Below are positions 1-10,441 of a stretch of 64,000 nt of DNA, piece after piece. A model generated the notes under the pieces. That model was not told the DNA's origin. It ran no database searches and saw only the letters and a program-made list of their open reading frames with translations. Numbering within the stretch: the first letter of the stretch is position 1; every line of letters begins with the position of its first letter. The position numbers and the translations under genes are program-made. The stretch is from Vitrella brassicaformis (taxonomy: Eukaryota; Sar; Vitrellaceae), in contig CDMY01000947.1 of NCBI GenBank assembly GCA_001179505.1, forward strand, positions 17,002 through 81,001, given 5' to 3'.

Positions 1-3000
1 CCACTGGCAGTCCACGGCGGAAGATGCCGCTGCTGCCGCTGCTGCTGACGTGGCCACCATGGTGCTGGTGGCGATCTGCGGCTTGTTGCCACCGATGCCC
101 GTGTGGCGTGTGTGTGGGTTGCTGGGGGGCAGCTGCAGCGGGGGGAAGAATGGGCGGTACCCGGGGCACGCAGACGACGACGAAGCCGCGGCAGGGGTGG
201 TGGCCGACACACCGTTGGCATTGGCGTTGGCCTGGACCGTCGGCGGCTGCTTCTGCTTGCTCGACGAAGCCCTGTATGAGGGCGCCACTGCAACCACCAC
301 ACGGCACAGCACAGCACACATCAATGGATGGATGAGTGGATGTGTGTGTGTGTGTCGGTTTCCCCGCCTTGCTTTGCTTACTCCTGCGGGGCTGCGGCTG
401 CACGAACGCCGGCTGCCCGAAGGAGGCATATGCGCAGGGCGACGAGAGCATCGGCTGGTAAGCCGAGGCCGACACACCGAGATCAGGGCCACTACCGAAA
501 GCGCCGAAACTGCCGCCCGCCGGCTGCCCGAGGCCGTACTGGTGGTGCTGGGAGAAGTGCAGGGGAGGCCGAGGCCGCCCGCCGTCAGCCCCGGCCCCAC
601 TCTTGGCGGCCTGTCTCGTGCGGCCGCTGATGTTGGTGGCTTCGTTGCTGTTGGTGGCCAGAGGGCGTGATGGGGGCAGAATGGGGAGGATGGGGGGAGG
701 CTTGACGAGTGCTGGTGCTGCGGGTGCCGCTGCCTCGCTCTCCCTGTTGCTGCCCGCATCGCCCGTGTCGATGCTCTCGCACACCTTGCCCACCAAAAGA
801 GAGCGGCGACGCAGTCTCTCTGTCCGAGCTCTCGCAGCGGCCGTCTCGCCCGCGGCCCTGCGCGGCGCCATCACAACGTCGGCATCAACTTCAACATCGA
901 CGGTTGCCACCTCTCCGTCAGCAGCATTAGCAGCAGCCTTGCGGCGCCTCTTGCTGCGCCCCCCATTCTCGGCACTGGCGCCGCTGCTGTCATTCTTGAT
1001 GACGGACTCGTCGTCTGTGTCGATGGACGGCGGCGAGGGTGAGCGCTTCCTGACCTGCCGCTGGCGGGTCGACCTGCGGCGGCCCGCTCCGAGCCCAGTG
1101 TCCTCCGAGGGCTCCGAGCCCTCCTGCTGCGAGGGGGAGGGCGTGTCGTGTTGGGGGGGCGGGGGCGGACGGGGGGGCAGCACCATCGACGGCACCCCGT
1201 CGCGCGAGTAGTAGGCCATGTAGGCCTGCAGACAGCCAGCCATGGGATTGAAACACACACAGACAGACAGACAAGGTGGGAGGATGTTGTGTGTGTGTGT
1301 GNNNNNNNNNNNNNNNNNNNNNNNNNNNNNNNNNNNNNNNNNNNNNNNNNNNNNNNNNNNNNNNNNNNNNNNNNNNNNNNNNNNNNNNNNNNNNNNNNNN
1401 NNNNNNNNNNNNNNNNNNNNNNNNNNNNNNNNNNNNNNNNNNNNNNNNNNNNNNNNNNNNNNNNNNNNNNNNNNNNNNNNNNNNNNNNNNNNNNNNNNNN
1501 NNNNNNNNNNNNNNNNNNNNNNNNNNNNNNNNNNNNNNNNNNNNNNNNNNNNNNNNNNNNNNNNNNNNNNNNNNNNNNNNNNNNNNNNNNNNNNNNNNNN
1601 NGGGGCCTGAGTGGGTGCCTTGCCTTGCCCACCTGCTGGGAGAGGACAAAGTCGTCGTCGGTGAATTCGGCCACGGGGCGGGAGTCGTCATACAGGCACC
1701 AGCGGGGCCTGCATGGACCTGTGGGGGCTGGCCAAGCCGACACACGACACGTGACACACACACATAACAGACAGGCAGACAGACAGATGGATGGACGGAC
1801 ACGTGTGCATGTGCAGAGAGAGAAAAGGTGGGTTGAATGACGCGATGCACCCACACACCCATCAGTGACGTGACATGACGTACCTTTCTCCTTGGAGTCG
1901 CCATCGTCCTGCACGAGGGAGTACACGGCGTAGTGACCCTGAACAGCACTCGAACCCTTGTGGACCACAACGGCTGACGACCACAGACACAGACACAAGA
2001 CAGAGGGAGAGAGTCACACACACGTGCGGTGCATTGCGCATGGCTGCCTCCCTCCCGCCACTCAGCTGAGCTCACCCACCGGTCAGTTTGTGTGCCCCCC
2101 GTTTGCCGTCCCCCGCGTCGATGTGCATGTCCGACGAGGATGCGGCCGCCGAGCCGCTCTTGGCGGCGTAGGCGTCGAGGTCCAACTCCAACGGCAATTC
2201 TACGTGGGTCTCCACCTGCAGAGACACAGACACAGACCAATCGGTGGATGGGATGGAGGGGTGTGGGCTGTCGCTCTCCCTCTCCCTCTCTCTCCCTGTG
2301 TGTGTGTGTATGTGTGGTGCCCCTGTACATACCTTGTCATTGGGGTCCTGGTTGCGCTTCAACTGCAGGATGGCCACTTCCGGCACCACAGACAAACTGG
2401 TGGCCTTGCAGGCGTCACACTTGCACCCACAGGCCTCGCAGAAGTACCTGACACACACACATACACAGAGAGACACAGAGACACACAGAGACAGAGGGAT
2501 ACACAGGCGACAGGTGCTGTGTGTGTTGACTGGATTGGGTGGGTCAGGTGCCTCCCTCCTTACACACCGGTCGTCTCCCTCCAGTGACTCGTCTGCGAAG
2601 TGCGATCTGATGCACTCGTCAACGGTAGCAGACTGCCAAAGGACACACAGGGAGGGACAGGCACAGACAGAGCAGAGAGATGCAACAAACACATCCCTCC
2701 CTCCCTGCCTGCCTGCCTCTGTGTCTGTCTGTCCGATGGGTGGGTGCGGGCGGTACGGTCCACCGTGAGTGTGTACCTCGTCCGTCATGTGGTTGTCAGG
2801 GATGGGGACGGACATGATCCACTGCGGCTCATCCCGCGGACTGACCTTGTCGCAACACTTGCACCTCACCGACGTCCGCTGCACGCCTGATCGACGCAAC
2901 CAACAATAGCGAGCGACAAACACACCACAAATCAGTGGGCTGGGCAAGGGGATGGTGGTGCGGACCGACCTCTGAAGAGTTTGGAGACGGGCGTCTCGGT

Positions 3001-4305
3001 GGTGTGGTCGGCTCCCGCCTGCTCGAGGCTGATGTCGGTGGAAGGCCCCTTGTCCGACACCTGGTCCGCCAGCATCTCGCGGTGGACGGTGTCCAGAAAG
3101 AAGGTCGTCGCCTCTGCAACGTCCTCCTGGTTGCCAACGCCTGCACACACAGAGAGACAGAGAGACAGAGAGGGAGACGTGTGTGGGGGCGGGGGGAGGG
3201 GGGGAGGGAGGGAGGGCGTGTTTGTGTCTGTCGTGCGGTGCCTGACCGAAGTTGGGGCACGTCCGCATGAGCGTGTAGAAGAAGGTGCTGGGTGTGATCT
3301 TGAGATTCTGACAGTCGGCCTTGTCCAGCAGCACCCCGTTGCGCTCAGCCGCCCGCTCCTTCGATGCCCTCTCCTTGTCGCCAACACTCCACATGGCACT
3401 GATGCATCCATCCATCAAGCCAGACAACACACATAGAGGGAGGGACAGATGAGCGAGGGAGGCCTTGTCTGTCTGTGGTCTCTTTGTGGGTGGGTGCTTA
3501 AGTGTGGTGCTTCCTTCCTTGGCTCCTACCTACCTTGTCACGAGGACCGTCTCCCACAGCAGTGACGACCTCGGTGCCTTCTGGTCGGCTCTGGTGGTGC
3601 GCCCGCCCCTCCCCAGACGGCCGAGGCCGTCTGGGCCCTTGGCTGCACACACACGAATCAACAAACAGGCAGAGCAGTGAGCATCAATGGTGGACTTGTC
3701 CCGCCTCCACCTGTCTGTCTGTCTGTCTGTCTGTCTGAATAAGTTGGCATCAGTCAAACGTACCGCTGAGCTTTGGAGCGAAGGCTTCGAACCGACGAAC
3801 GAGGGACTGCTTCCTCAGGCTATACGACGCCCCGCCTGATCGACAGACAGAGAAGAGAAGGAGTCCAACCAAGGATGCAGTCAGTGTGTGCGTCGTCTGT
3901 CGCCCTGTGCTGTGCTGTGCTGCCTTGTCGGGTGACTCGGCTTCTTACTGGTTAGCAAGAAGCCGACCAGTGGCCGCACCCTCAGCACGCCTTGCAGCAG
4001 GACCGAAAGGAAGCAGCTATTCCTCTCGACGTTCGAGAAGACCACGTGCCTAGGGGACTGCAACCCACGCATACAGCCACAACAGCACCATATAGCACTG
4101 CACAATCCCCCGAGAGACGAGAAATGCCCTCCAGGTCGCTCACCCGCTGCAGCGACTTTTCGTCGTAGGGCGTCGGGCTTGCGAACTCGGCGCTGTCAGA
4201 GGCTACGGTGAGGGTGGACACCCTCCTCTTGGGTGCGGTTCGTGAAGCGGGGCGGGGCGGCGGTGACTGGGCGGCTGAGCTGGAGCGGCCTTTTCGGCCT
4301 GACAT
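1..4305 (-). CDS. Ubiquitin-specific protease (USP, peptidase C19), 3' end beyond window
   Basis: Cysteine protease that removes ubiquitin from proteins. Fourteen exons are visible: 4305-4144, 4057-3949, 3835-3764, 3642-3534, 3398-3247, 3140-2970, 2886-2777, 2632-2568, 2447-2333, 2215-2080, 1973-1884, 1718-1633, 1225-382, 287-<1, all GT-AG and in phase. Family landmarks appear in order: Cys box NSCFLSVLLQ (catalytic Cys about residue 69), QEDVAEA box (206-212), two CxxC zinc-finger pairs (CKCC and CEAC...CDAC), LQLKR, His box QGHYAVY (His about 414), DDSRPV, and AYMAYYSR closing the fold. Then comes a long Ser/Ala/Arg-rich tail without a recognised domain, still open at base 1. The N gap lies inside the intron 1632-1226. 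The Cys box reads NVERNSC rather than NLGNTC, so activity is likely but not certain. The specific USP orthologue is not assigned. Confidence 0.9.
1302..1601. other. Assembly gap of 300 N
   Basis: Exactly 300 N, preceded by a TG run. It falls within an intron of the protease gene; the flanking exons join in phase 0 (LSQQ to AYMAYY), so no coding sequence needs to be missing. The uniform length suggests a placeholder. Confidence 0.97.
3700..3737. repeat. CTGT microsatellite in USP intron
   Basis: CTGT/TCTG run inside the intron between protease exons 3 and 4; shorter versions sit at the same place in both truncated copies (9161-9182, 9701-9724). Confidence 0.8.
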
Positions 4306-4358
4306 TGTGGGGCGGGCTGCTGCGCGGGCTGCTTCTCCCCCTCGGCTCCTCTCCCCTC

Positions 4359-4380
4359 GCGAGCTGGAGCTCCAGCTCGC
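4359..4380. promoter_or_regulatory. 22-nt perfect palindrome in divergent promoter (GCGAGCT pair)
   Basis: Arms GCGAGCTGGAG and its exact reverse complement meet without a spacer. It lies about 55 nt upstream of the protease ATG (minus) and about 160 nt upstream of the BTB-like pseudogene (plus). The heptamer recurs at other gene starts in the window, so this is a candidate bidirectional promoter element; function is inferred. Confidence 0.5.
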
Positions 4381-4542
4381 AAAGTCTAATCGGTTTTGTA
4401 CGAACACCGAGGTCGGCCCCTGAGGGCAGATGCTGTGTTTCTGCGTGAGGATCATTGAGGGCTGATCCTCTTTTGCATCATCGGAGGTGCTGGTTTATAT
4501 ATCGCCATCTGCAGATCTCGCTGTTGTTGTGTCATTTGCAAG

Positions 4543-6595
4543 ATGTCGGGCACCGATGCGGTCGCGGCGGCGGCAGCAGCAGCAGCAGCAGCCTCTGGTG
4601 GCCGGGGGACCTGGCGCGTGTCGGCGGCAGATGAGAGCAGCGACGTCGGCACATGGCTGGAGATGAGCACAGACATGGCCAGTGACCTCATCGTCGCACT
4701 CAAGAAGAAAGACGCTGGCCGATAGATATCGAGCAGCGTTAGCAGGCCCTGGGAGGCCCCTCACAGGACCCATACATAGTGCCCACGGTAAGGCGGGAAT
4801 TGGATGAGGGATGTCTGCAATGGCAGCTGATCTGTGCATGTGGATGGTGCAGGTGCAGCTGATGAGTTGTGTGTGCTGCGAGGTGGCGTGTTGGCCACTC
4901 TGTGTGGTGAATGGGCGGTTTGACGAGGGAGGCGCTGATCAAGGATCCCAACGAGTGGTCAGCCCGGCCGGCAGTCAGTCCGTTAGGACAGGGCAACTGT
5001 CCACCGTCTGTGTGCGTTTCCCTCAGGCTCATCAATCGGCGAGTTGGCCGTATACGAGGTTGGGGATGTGGACGACATCACACAGCCCGACGCCAAACAG
5101 AACGACGCCACATTCAGGTGTGTACGCACCGACACAATGGGGAGGGGATGAATGGCATTGGCGCACTGTGGTCTCCATCCATCTGTGTGTGTGGTGCTGC
5201 AGCCAGCTATTGGGTAGAGTACCTGACGGCCAATCCCTCCAATTGAGGAGACACCACCGCCACGCACGTCCACATCCCGCCCGCCCGTCACACGGGACAA
5301 TCCGACCCCAGCAGCAGGACGGCCAGGGTGAGGGTGAGGGTGAGCAGCCCGAGGTCGATCCAGCCAGTGGCGATGCGATCCGGTGTCTGTGGCGGCCCAG
5401 CTGCCCGACATCATCCGCAAGGCCATGGCGGAGAGAGAAGGCCTGCGAGCACCAGAGGCTCATAGCCATCAAACCACTACTCAAATCGGGCAATATATAA
5501 TGAGGACGATGCGGTAGGTAAATCAACCACGACCGACGGAGACTACAGCTCGTTTGCCGATCGATGGGCGGCTCCATCTGTCTATCTGTGTGAGTGTCTT
5601 TGGTGTGTTGTGTGTTCAGTTGCTGTCGATTGACGTCTTTGGGACGACAGTGACGATCACCATGACCGTGGCCAAAGGGCGACGACTCAACCTTGGCCAA
5701 TCGGTTCATCAAGTACACAATGACAACCCAATGGCTACACCGCACAGCCATCCCTCCCTGCCACGTGTGTGTGTCAGGCAGGTATGCCCTTCTGTGATGA
5801 CGGTTTGGTGCCGGTGGACTACGTGCGGCGCGTTGTCGACATCGTCACGCGGGCGTACATCAATCGACAGAGCAATCACGGCCGAGGACGTTCAGAGCTC
5901 CCGGGGCGACACCAATGACGAGGCCTTCCGGAATGCGCTGAACATGTCATGTGAGCAGGGGCGGCGGCAGTGGTGTTGCGATGGGCGAGGCGTCCAAGGC
6001 CCATGCCGTGGGAGGAACTGTTGGTGATGGTACCCGCACACGCAGCGGATACAGGAATGGTAGATGCGATGGGATGCGATGCGATGCACAGAGACCAGAC
6101 CAGCCAGAGGGGACCCCGTCAGTCATGTCATGGATCTATCTATCCTTTGTGTGCTGTGTGTTCGCCCCAGATGTGCCGGCGAGTTTGTTCGGTGAATACG
6201 CCCCCATCATGCCCCGCGCCGGCATCCCCAACCCCGGCCCCGTCACCCGTGCCAGTCACATCAGATACGCCCAGCAGCTGCCCAATGGCTACCCGTACCA
6301 ACTGCGGCAGCACCCGTACCAACTGCGGCACCACCCGCAGGCCGTGACACTGTGGGGGCAGTGGCCTGCCGGTGCGGCGACTGCAAGGGAGGTGCCCGTA
6401 GCACACCCCCACAGCCATCCTAACCCTCACCCGCAGCACCATCATCCCCAGCCCTTCCCGGCGATTGCACAGGTGCTCCCACAGGCGACTGCAAGCGTCA
6501 TGGGCGGCGGTGGGGGCATTGCTGAGAGTGCGATGCAGCGGCTGCTGATGGCCCAGATGTACCCCCAGCACCACCTCAACACCCGCCACCGATAG
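4543..6595 (+). pseudogene. Decayed paralogue of the BTB/TLDc-like gene at 29.6 kb
   Basis: The first exon is open (MSGTDAVAA..., 60 codons, with an Ala run). Downstream, pieces match the intact gene at 29577-31964 in order but in shifting frames: a BTB-like core (4850-4910, then KFDAG-like RFDEG near 4918), GELAVYEVGDVDDIT (about 5040-5102) spliced to YWVEYLTANPSN and then a stop (5246), LPDIIRKAMAEREG and IKPLLKSGN in different frames (5400-5500), LLSIDVFG (about 5630) with a frameshift before DDSTLANRFIK, and YVRRVVDIVTRAYI then, in another frame, ITAEDVQSSRGD (5810-5940). At least four frame breaks argue for a pseudogene. The end (6160-6595) is an open Pro/His-rich stretch not matched in the intact gene. 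Sequencing errors could explain one break but hardly all. Confidence 0.6.
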
Positions 6596-7879
6596 AACCG
6601 ACCGAGGTGCGCATTGGGTGCTTGGAAGGAGAGTTAAGAGTTCACATGACAGACATTTGTGTGGCCTCTTCTCTCTCCCTCTCTCCCTCTCTCCCTCTCC
6701 CTCTGTGTGTGTGTGTGTGTGTGTGACTGTTCAGCCGCCTGTGCATCCCCCCCACGTGGCGGATGGGACGCCAGATGGATGGGTGGATGAGCTCGGCTGG
6801 CGGATGGCGGGCAGGGCAGGGCAGGGCCACGCGTCAGTCAGTCAGTCACTCCACGTGGTTGTTTTCTCGGCTCGGGGTGGGCGAGTGAGTGTGGCTGGGT
6901 TTGCTGCTCGCATTTCTGCCTGCCTGCCTGCCCTGTGTGATTGAGTCTCGTGTTGGACGGACTGCAAGCTTCATGGGCAGCGGTCTGAGAGTGCGATGGA
7001 TGGATGCCGGCGGCACTGCCATGGAGCGGACGAGATCGAGCAGCCGCCCTATGGTTTTTCGGCCGTCGATAGGGTGCGCATAAGATCAGTCATGATGATG
7101 TGTGGATACCTGTGTGTGTACTGTGCATTCGTATGGCTGGGTGGGCAGGTGGGGAGGGAGGGAGGGAAGTGGGGGACCACAGGCAGACAGACGCATGGCA
7201 GCCAGGCTGGACGGACGCATGACCAGTCCGTCCTTGAGTTGCTCGCACGCAACACGCCCACAAAGTTACACCTGTCACAAACATTCGTTTCACCGGCCGC
7301 AACATCAGTCGGCAGTCAAGATGCACGGGCCGCGACGGAACTACACCTCGCTGTGTCCACACATGACAGAAAAGGCCTCAAGTGTGTCCGTCGTGGCTGT
7401 CGGTCCCTCGCATACCGTCGATGCATCCATCCACCTCATATATGAATGCACCGAAAACGACCGCACCCTGGCGTCAACCGCCTCACCTTCGTCGCTCACA
7501 TTGGACACATATAGCTGCCGTCACAATCCTTTCCAGATGAGCACCAGGCCTTTGCACGACAGCACCGTCTTCACGGCCATTCATCTGCGTTTGCAGCTAG
7601 AAGAGACAGACAACAAGAGACAGACAGACAGACAGGGCTCTCGCGTAGACATGCATCCGTTTTGTATACTTATTGATTACATTCGGTGATTCGGCGTGTC
7701 TCATCATCCTCTGTTTGACCCTCTGGTACGTCCAGTACAGCTCTCGCCAGCCCCCCACATGCTCGTGGGCCTCCAGGCTGCCAGCCACTGCTGGAGTGGT
7801 ATGTATGTCATCAGATTGGCCACAGAAAGGCTCCGGATGTGCTGTTTTGTCCTCGCCCTGGGCGAATCGATTCCTCGTA
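6596..7879. other. No convincing gene
   Basis: Contains TG/CT tracts (6690-6725) and a short second copy of the pseudogene end: 6958-7000 repeats the stretch at 6486-6535 with small differences. Open frames here have no recognisable domains or consistent splice signals. Confidence 0.5.
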
Positions 7880-8300
7880 GTCATGCTGGGGTGTGACCAG
7901 CTCGTCCACGACCAACAGGAGCTTTGACTGAGGTGAGTGAGGGAGGAGACACGGCCATGTGGACAAGCAGAGACATGAAGAGAATTATCAGGCGTGTCTC
8001 CGACCTGTAGGTCATGCAGCGTCATGCCGCTCCTTGCCCAGTCGGCCGCGACGCTGAAGAAATGGCACATTAATTACCCCACACAAATGCGGGGTATGCG
8101 ATTAACCACTCCCTCCGTCCACATACACACGACAGCAAAAGTTTAATTGCACTGATTGTGGTTGTGCACGCGTCGTGACGGCCGTCGAGGGCGAGTTGCT
8201 CGTCCAGTACGCACCAGCCGGCCAAACTCACAGCTGGCCACATACGGACGTCAAAGACTGCCTGGCCGACCGGGTCGACAGTGAAGGAGGGAGACATTCG
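7880..8300 (-). pseudogene. Possible small or decayed gene, unrecognised
   Basis: Three minus-strand pieces look coding: MSPSFTVDPVGQAVFDVRMWPA ending at a GTGAGT donor, then VAADWARSGMTLHDLQ bounded by TTCTTCAG and a GTCGG donor, then SKLLLVVDELVTPQHD after CACCTCAG, ending in a stop about 7874. The first junction does not keep phase, so either the gene is broken or an exon is missing. No family is recognised. Confidence 0.25.
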
Positions 8301-8869
8301 TATGGATCGGTGTCATCTGTTCAATCGAATGCCTAGGAAGGCACAGTCTGACGTGTTCGTCGACTGATGGATGCCATTGGTGGCCGGGTGTCTTTTCCTG
8401 TGTGTATTTATGTATTTGTGTGCTCGCTCAGTGATTCGTTGCATGAGGCTGGAGTGAGTGCTATGGACACACATCACTTGAACGAATTCGAATTCATGTA
8501 CGCGCGTACAGTCAGCCACTGCATGCGGCAAGCAAGAGCTCATCCGACAGCAAGATATGTACGTACAAACGAGAAAGGAACTGTTCGTTCCGCAGACCGT
8601 CTTAAAGCGCGTAACGTACGTACAGCCACCACGAAACCTAATTAAACACTCTCACCCCCACTAGCTGTGGCCGCCAGCCAGCCAGCCAGCACCACACAAA
8701 CATCCATTTATCCCGATTCCTGGAGACAGTGCGAGACAATTGTGAGAATCAGACAGACGAATATAAAATGTAGGCAACGATGCACTCTACCCTTGCTCCC
8801 CCACTGTGGCCGCCAGCCAGCACCACACAAACATCCATCCACATCCCACTGATCCACCCATCCATCCAC
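8301..8869. other. No gene seen; short duplicated segment
   Basis: A block with CTGTGGCCGCCAGCCAGC and ACCACACAAACATCCAT occurs twice (8663-8707 and 8810-8842). Nothing else is recognised. Confidence 0.45.
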
Positions 8870-9310
8870 CACACCAGACAACACACATAGAGGGAGGGAG
8901 GGAGGGACAGATGAGCGAGGGAGGCCTTGTCTGTGGTCTGTTTGTGGGTGCGTGTGGTGCTTCCTTCCTTGGCTCCTACCTACCTTGTCACGAGCACCGT
9001 CTCCCAGAGGAGTGAGGAACTCGGTGCCTTCTGCTCCGCTCGAAGGGTGCGGCCTCCCCTCGCCAGATGCCCGAGGTGCTCTGTGCCCTTGTCTGCACAG
9101 ACACAAGAATCAACAAAGGGGCAGAGCAGTGAGCGGTGGTGGACTTCTCCCGCCTCCACCTGTCTGTCTGTCTGTCTGTCTGAATAAGTTGGCATCAGTC
9201 AAACGTACCGCTGAGCCGGGGAGTGTACGTCTCGAAGCGCCGGATGAGTGAGTCCTTCCGCTGGGTGTACGATTGACCGCCTGTTTGACAGACAGAGAAC
9301 GATGCAGTCA
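8870..9310 (-). pseudogene. Truncated copy of USP exons 3-4
   Basis: Matches exons 3 and 4 of the protease at 1-4305 and the introns around them. Exon-like segments are 9280-9209 (SYTQRKDSLIRRFE, 72 nt as in the parent) and 9092-8984 (KAPSSSLLWETVLVTR, 109 nt as in the parent). Splice sites and frames are kept, but homology stops inside the intron that follows, just before where the next parental exon would start. There is no catalytic Cys box here. Probably a non-functional fragment. Confidence 0.75.
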
Positions 9311-9389
9311 GTTTGTTATCGGAGGTTATGGTGAGCTATCGGAGGTTATGGTGAGCGTTGAGGCCCTCCCCTTGGCCGCCGTCGGCAAC

Positions 9390-10190
9390 AGTCCACATCC
9401 CACTGATCCATCCATCCATCACACCAGACAGACAACACACATAGAGGGAGGGAGGGACAGATGAGCGACGCCGTGTCTGTGGTCTGTTTGTGGGTGCGTG
9501 TGGTGCTTCCTTCTCTGGCTCCTACCTACCTTGTCACGAGTACTGTCTCCAACAGTAATGAGGACCTCGGTGCCTTGTGGTCAGCTCTCGTGGCGCGGCC
9601 GCCCCTCGCCAACCGACCGAGGTTCTCAGTGCCTTTATCTGCACACACACAAGAATCAACAAGGCAGAGCAGTGAGCGGTGGTGGACTTCTCCCGCCTCC
9701 AGCTGTCTGTCTGTCTGTCTGTCTGCGTCAGTTGGCATCAGTCAAACGTACCCCTGAGCTTCGGCGCGTAGGCCTCGAATCGGTGAATGAGGGACTCCTT
9801 CCGCAGCCGATAGGACACACCGCCTGATCGACAGACAGAGAAGAGAAGGAGTCCAACCAAGGATGCAGTCGGTGTGTGCGTCGTCTGTCGCCCTGTGCTG
9901 TGCTGCATTGCAGTGTCGCGTGGCTCGGCTTCTTACTCTTGAGCAAGAACTTGACCAGCGGACGCACCCTGAGGACCCTCTGTAGTAGCACCGACACATA
10001 GCAGCTCTGTGTCATGATGTTCTGAAACACCACATGCCTAAACCACTGCAACCCACGCATAGCATACAGCCACAACAGCACCATATAGCAGTGCACAATG
10101 CATGCCGAGAGACGAGAAATAGTCGCTCACCTTTTGGAGCCACTGCTCGCCGCAGGGCAGCGGGCTCTCGGCAGTGGATGGTGGTGGCTG
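9390..10190 (-). pseudogene. Truncated copy of USP exons 1 (end) to 4
   Basis: Exon-like segments: about 10190-10131 (STAESPLPCGEQWLQK, like the end of parental exon 1), 10045-9937 (Cys box NIMTQSCYVSVLLQ), 9823-9752 and 9638-9530. Lengths and splice sites equal those of the parent and no stop interrupts the three full exons. The copy ends inside the intron after exon 4, so only the amino-terminal part of the protease fold could be made. Together with the adjacent 8870-9310 copy it forms a tandem pair upstream of PME-1. Confidence 0.75.
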
Positions 10191-10415
10191 TTGTAGATGT
10201 GCCCGTAGAAAGGGTGGCGTGTGAGAAAAACAGAGAGCTGGCTGACGGGACGGGAAAAAACAACGAGGGGAACACACACTCACACACACACAAAAACATC
10301 TTTCATGTCTCAAGCTCGCACTCTCGAATTCTCGACGCGTGACGACCTTAATAAGAGGACCAACGTAGAGGATCAAGCCATCGGTCATTTCCAGCAATGT
10401 AGCTCAGCAGACGGC

Positions 10416-10422
10416 GCGAGCT
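10416..10422 (+). promoter_or_regulatory. GCGAGCT element upstream of PME-1
   Basis: GCGAGCT followed by TTTCGG, only 19 nt before the chosen ATG at 10442. This spacing suggests a very short 5' leader or that the element overlaps the transcription start. Confidence 0.4.
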
Positions 10423-10441
10423 TTTCGGAGTCTTGAGAAAG

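Noticed and set aside
1148-1840. Frames spanning the first N gap
   Set aside because: They are open only because N is translated as X; the gap is intronic.
2072-3430. Long minus-strand frame of 452 codons
   Set aside because: Runs through several true protease exons and their introns; the CVCVC and SLSL stretches are translated TG/CT intron repeats, not protein.
3700-3760. CTGT/GGAT/CAGT arrays as CRISPR or satellite
   Set aside because: Simple microsatellites without unique spacers, widespread in the introns of this genome.
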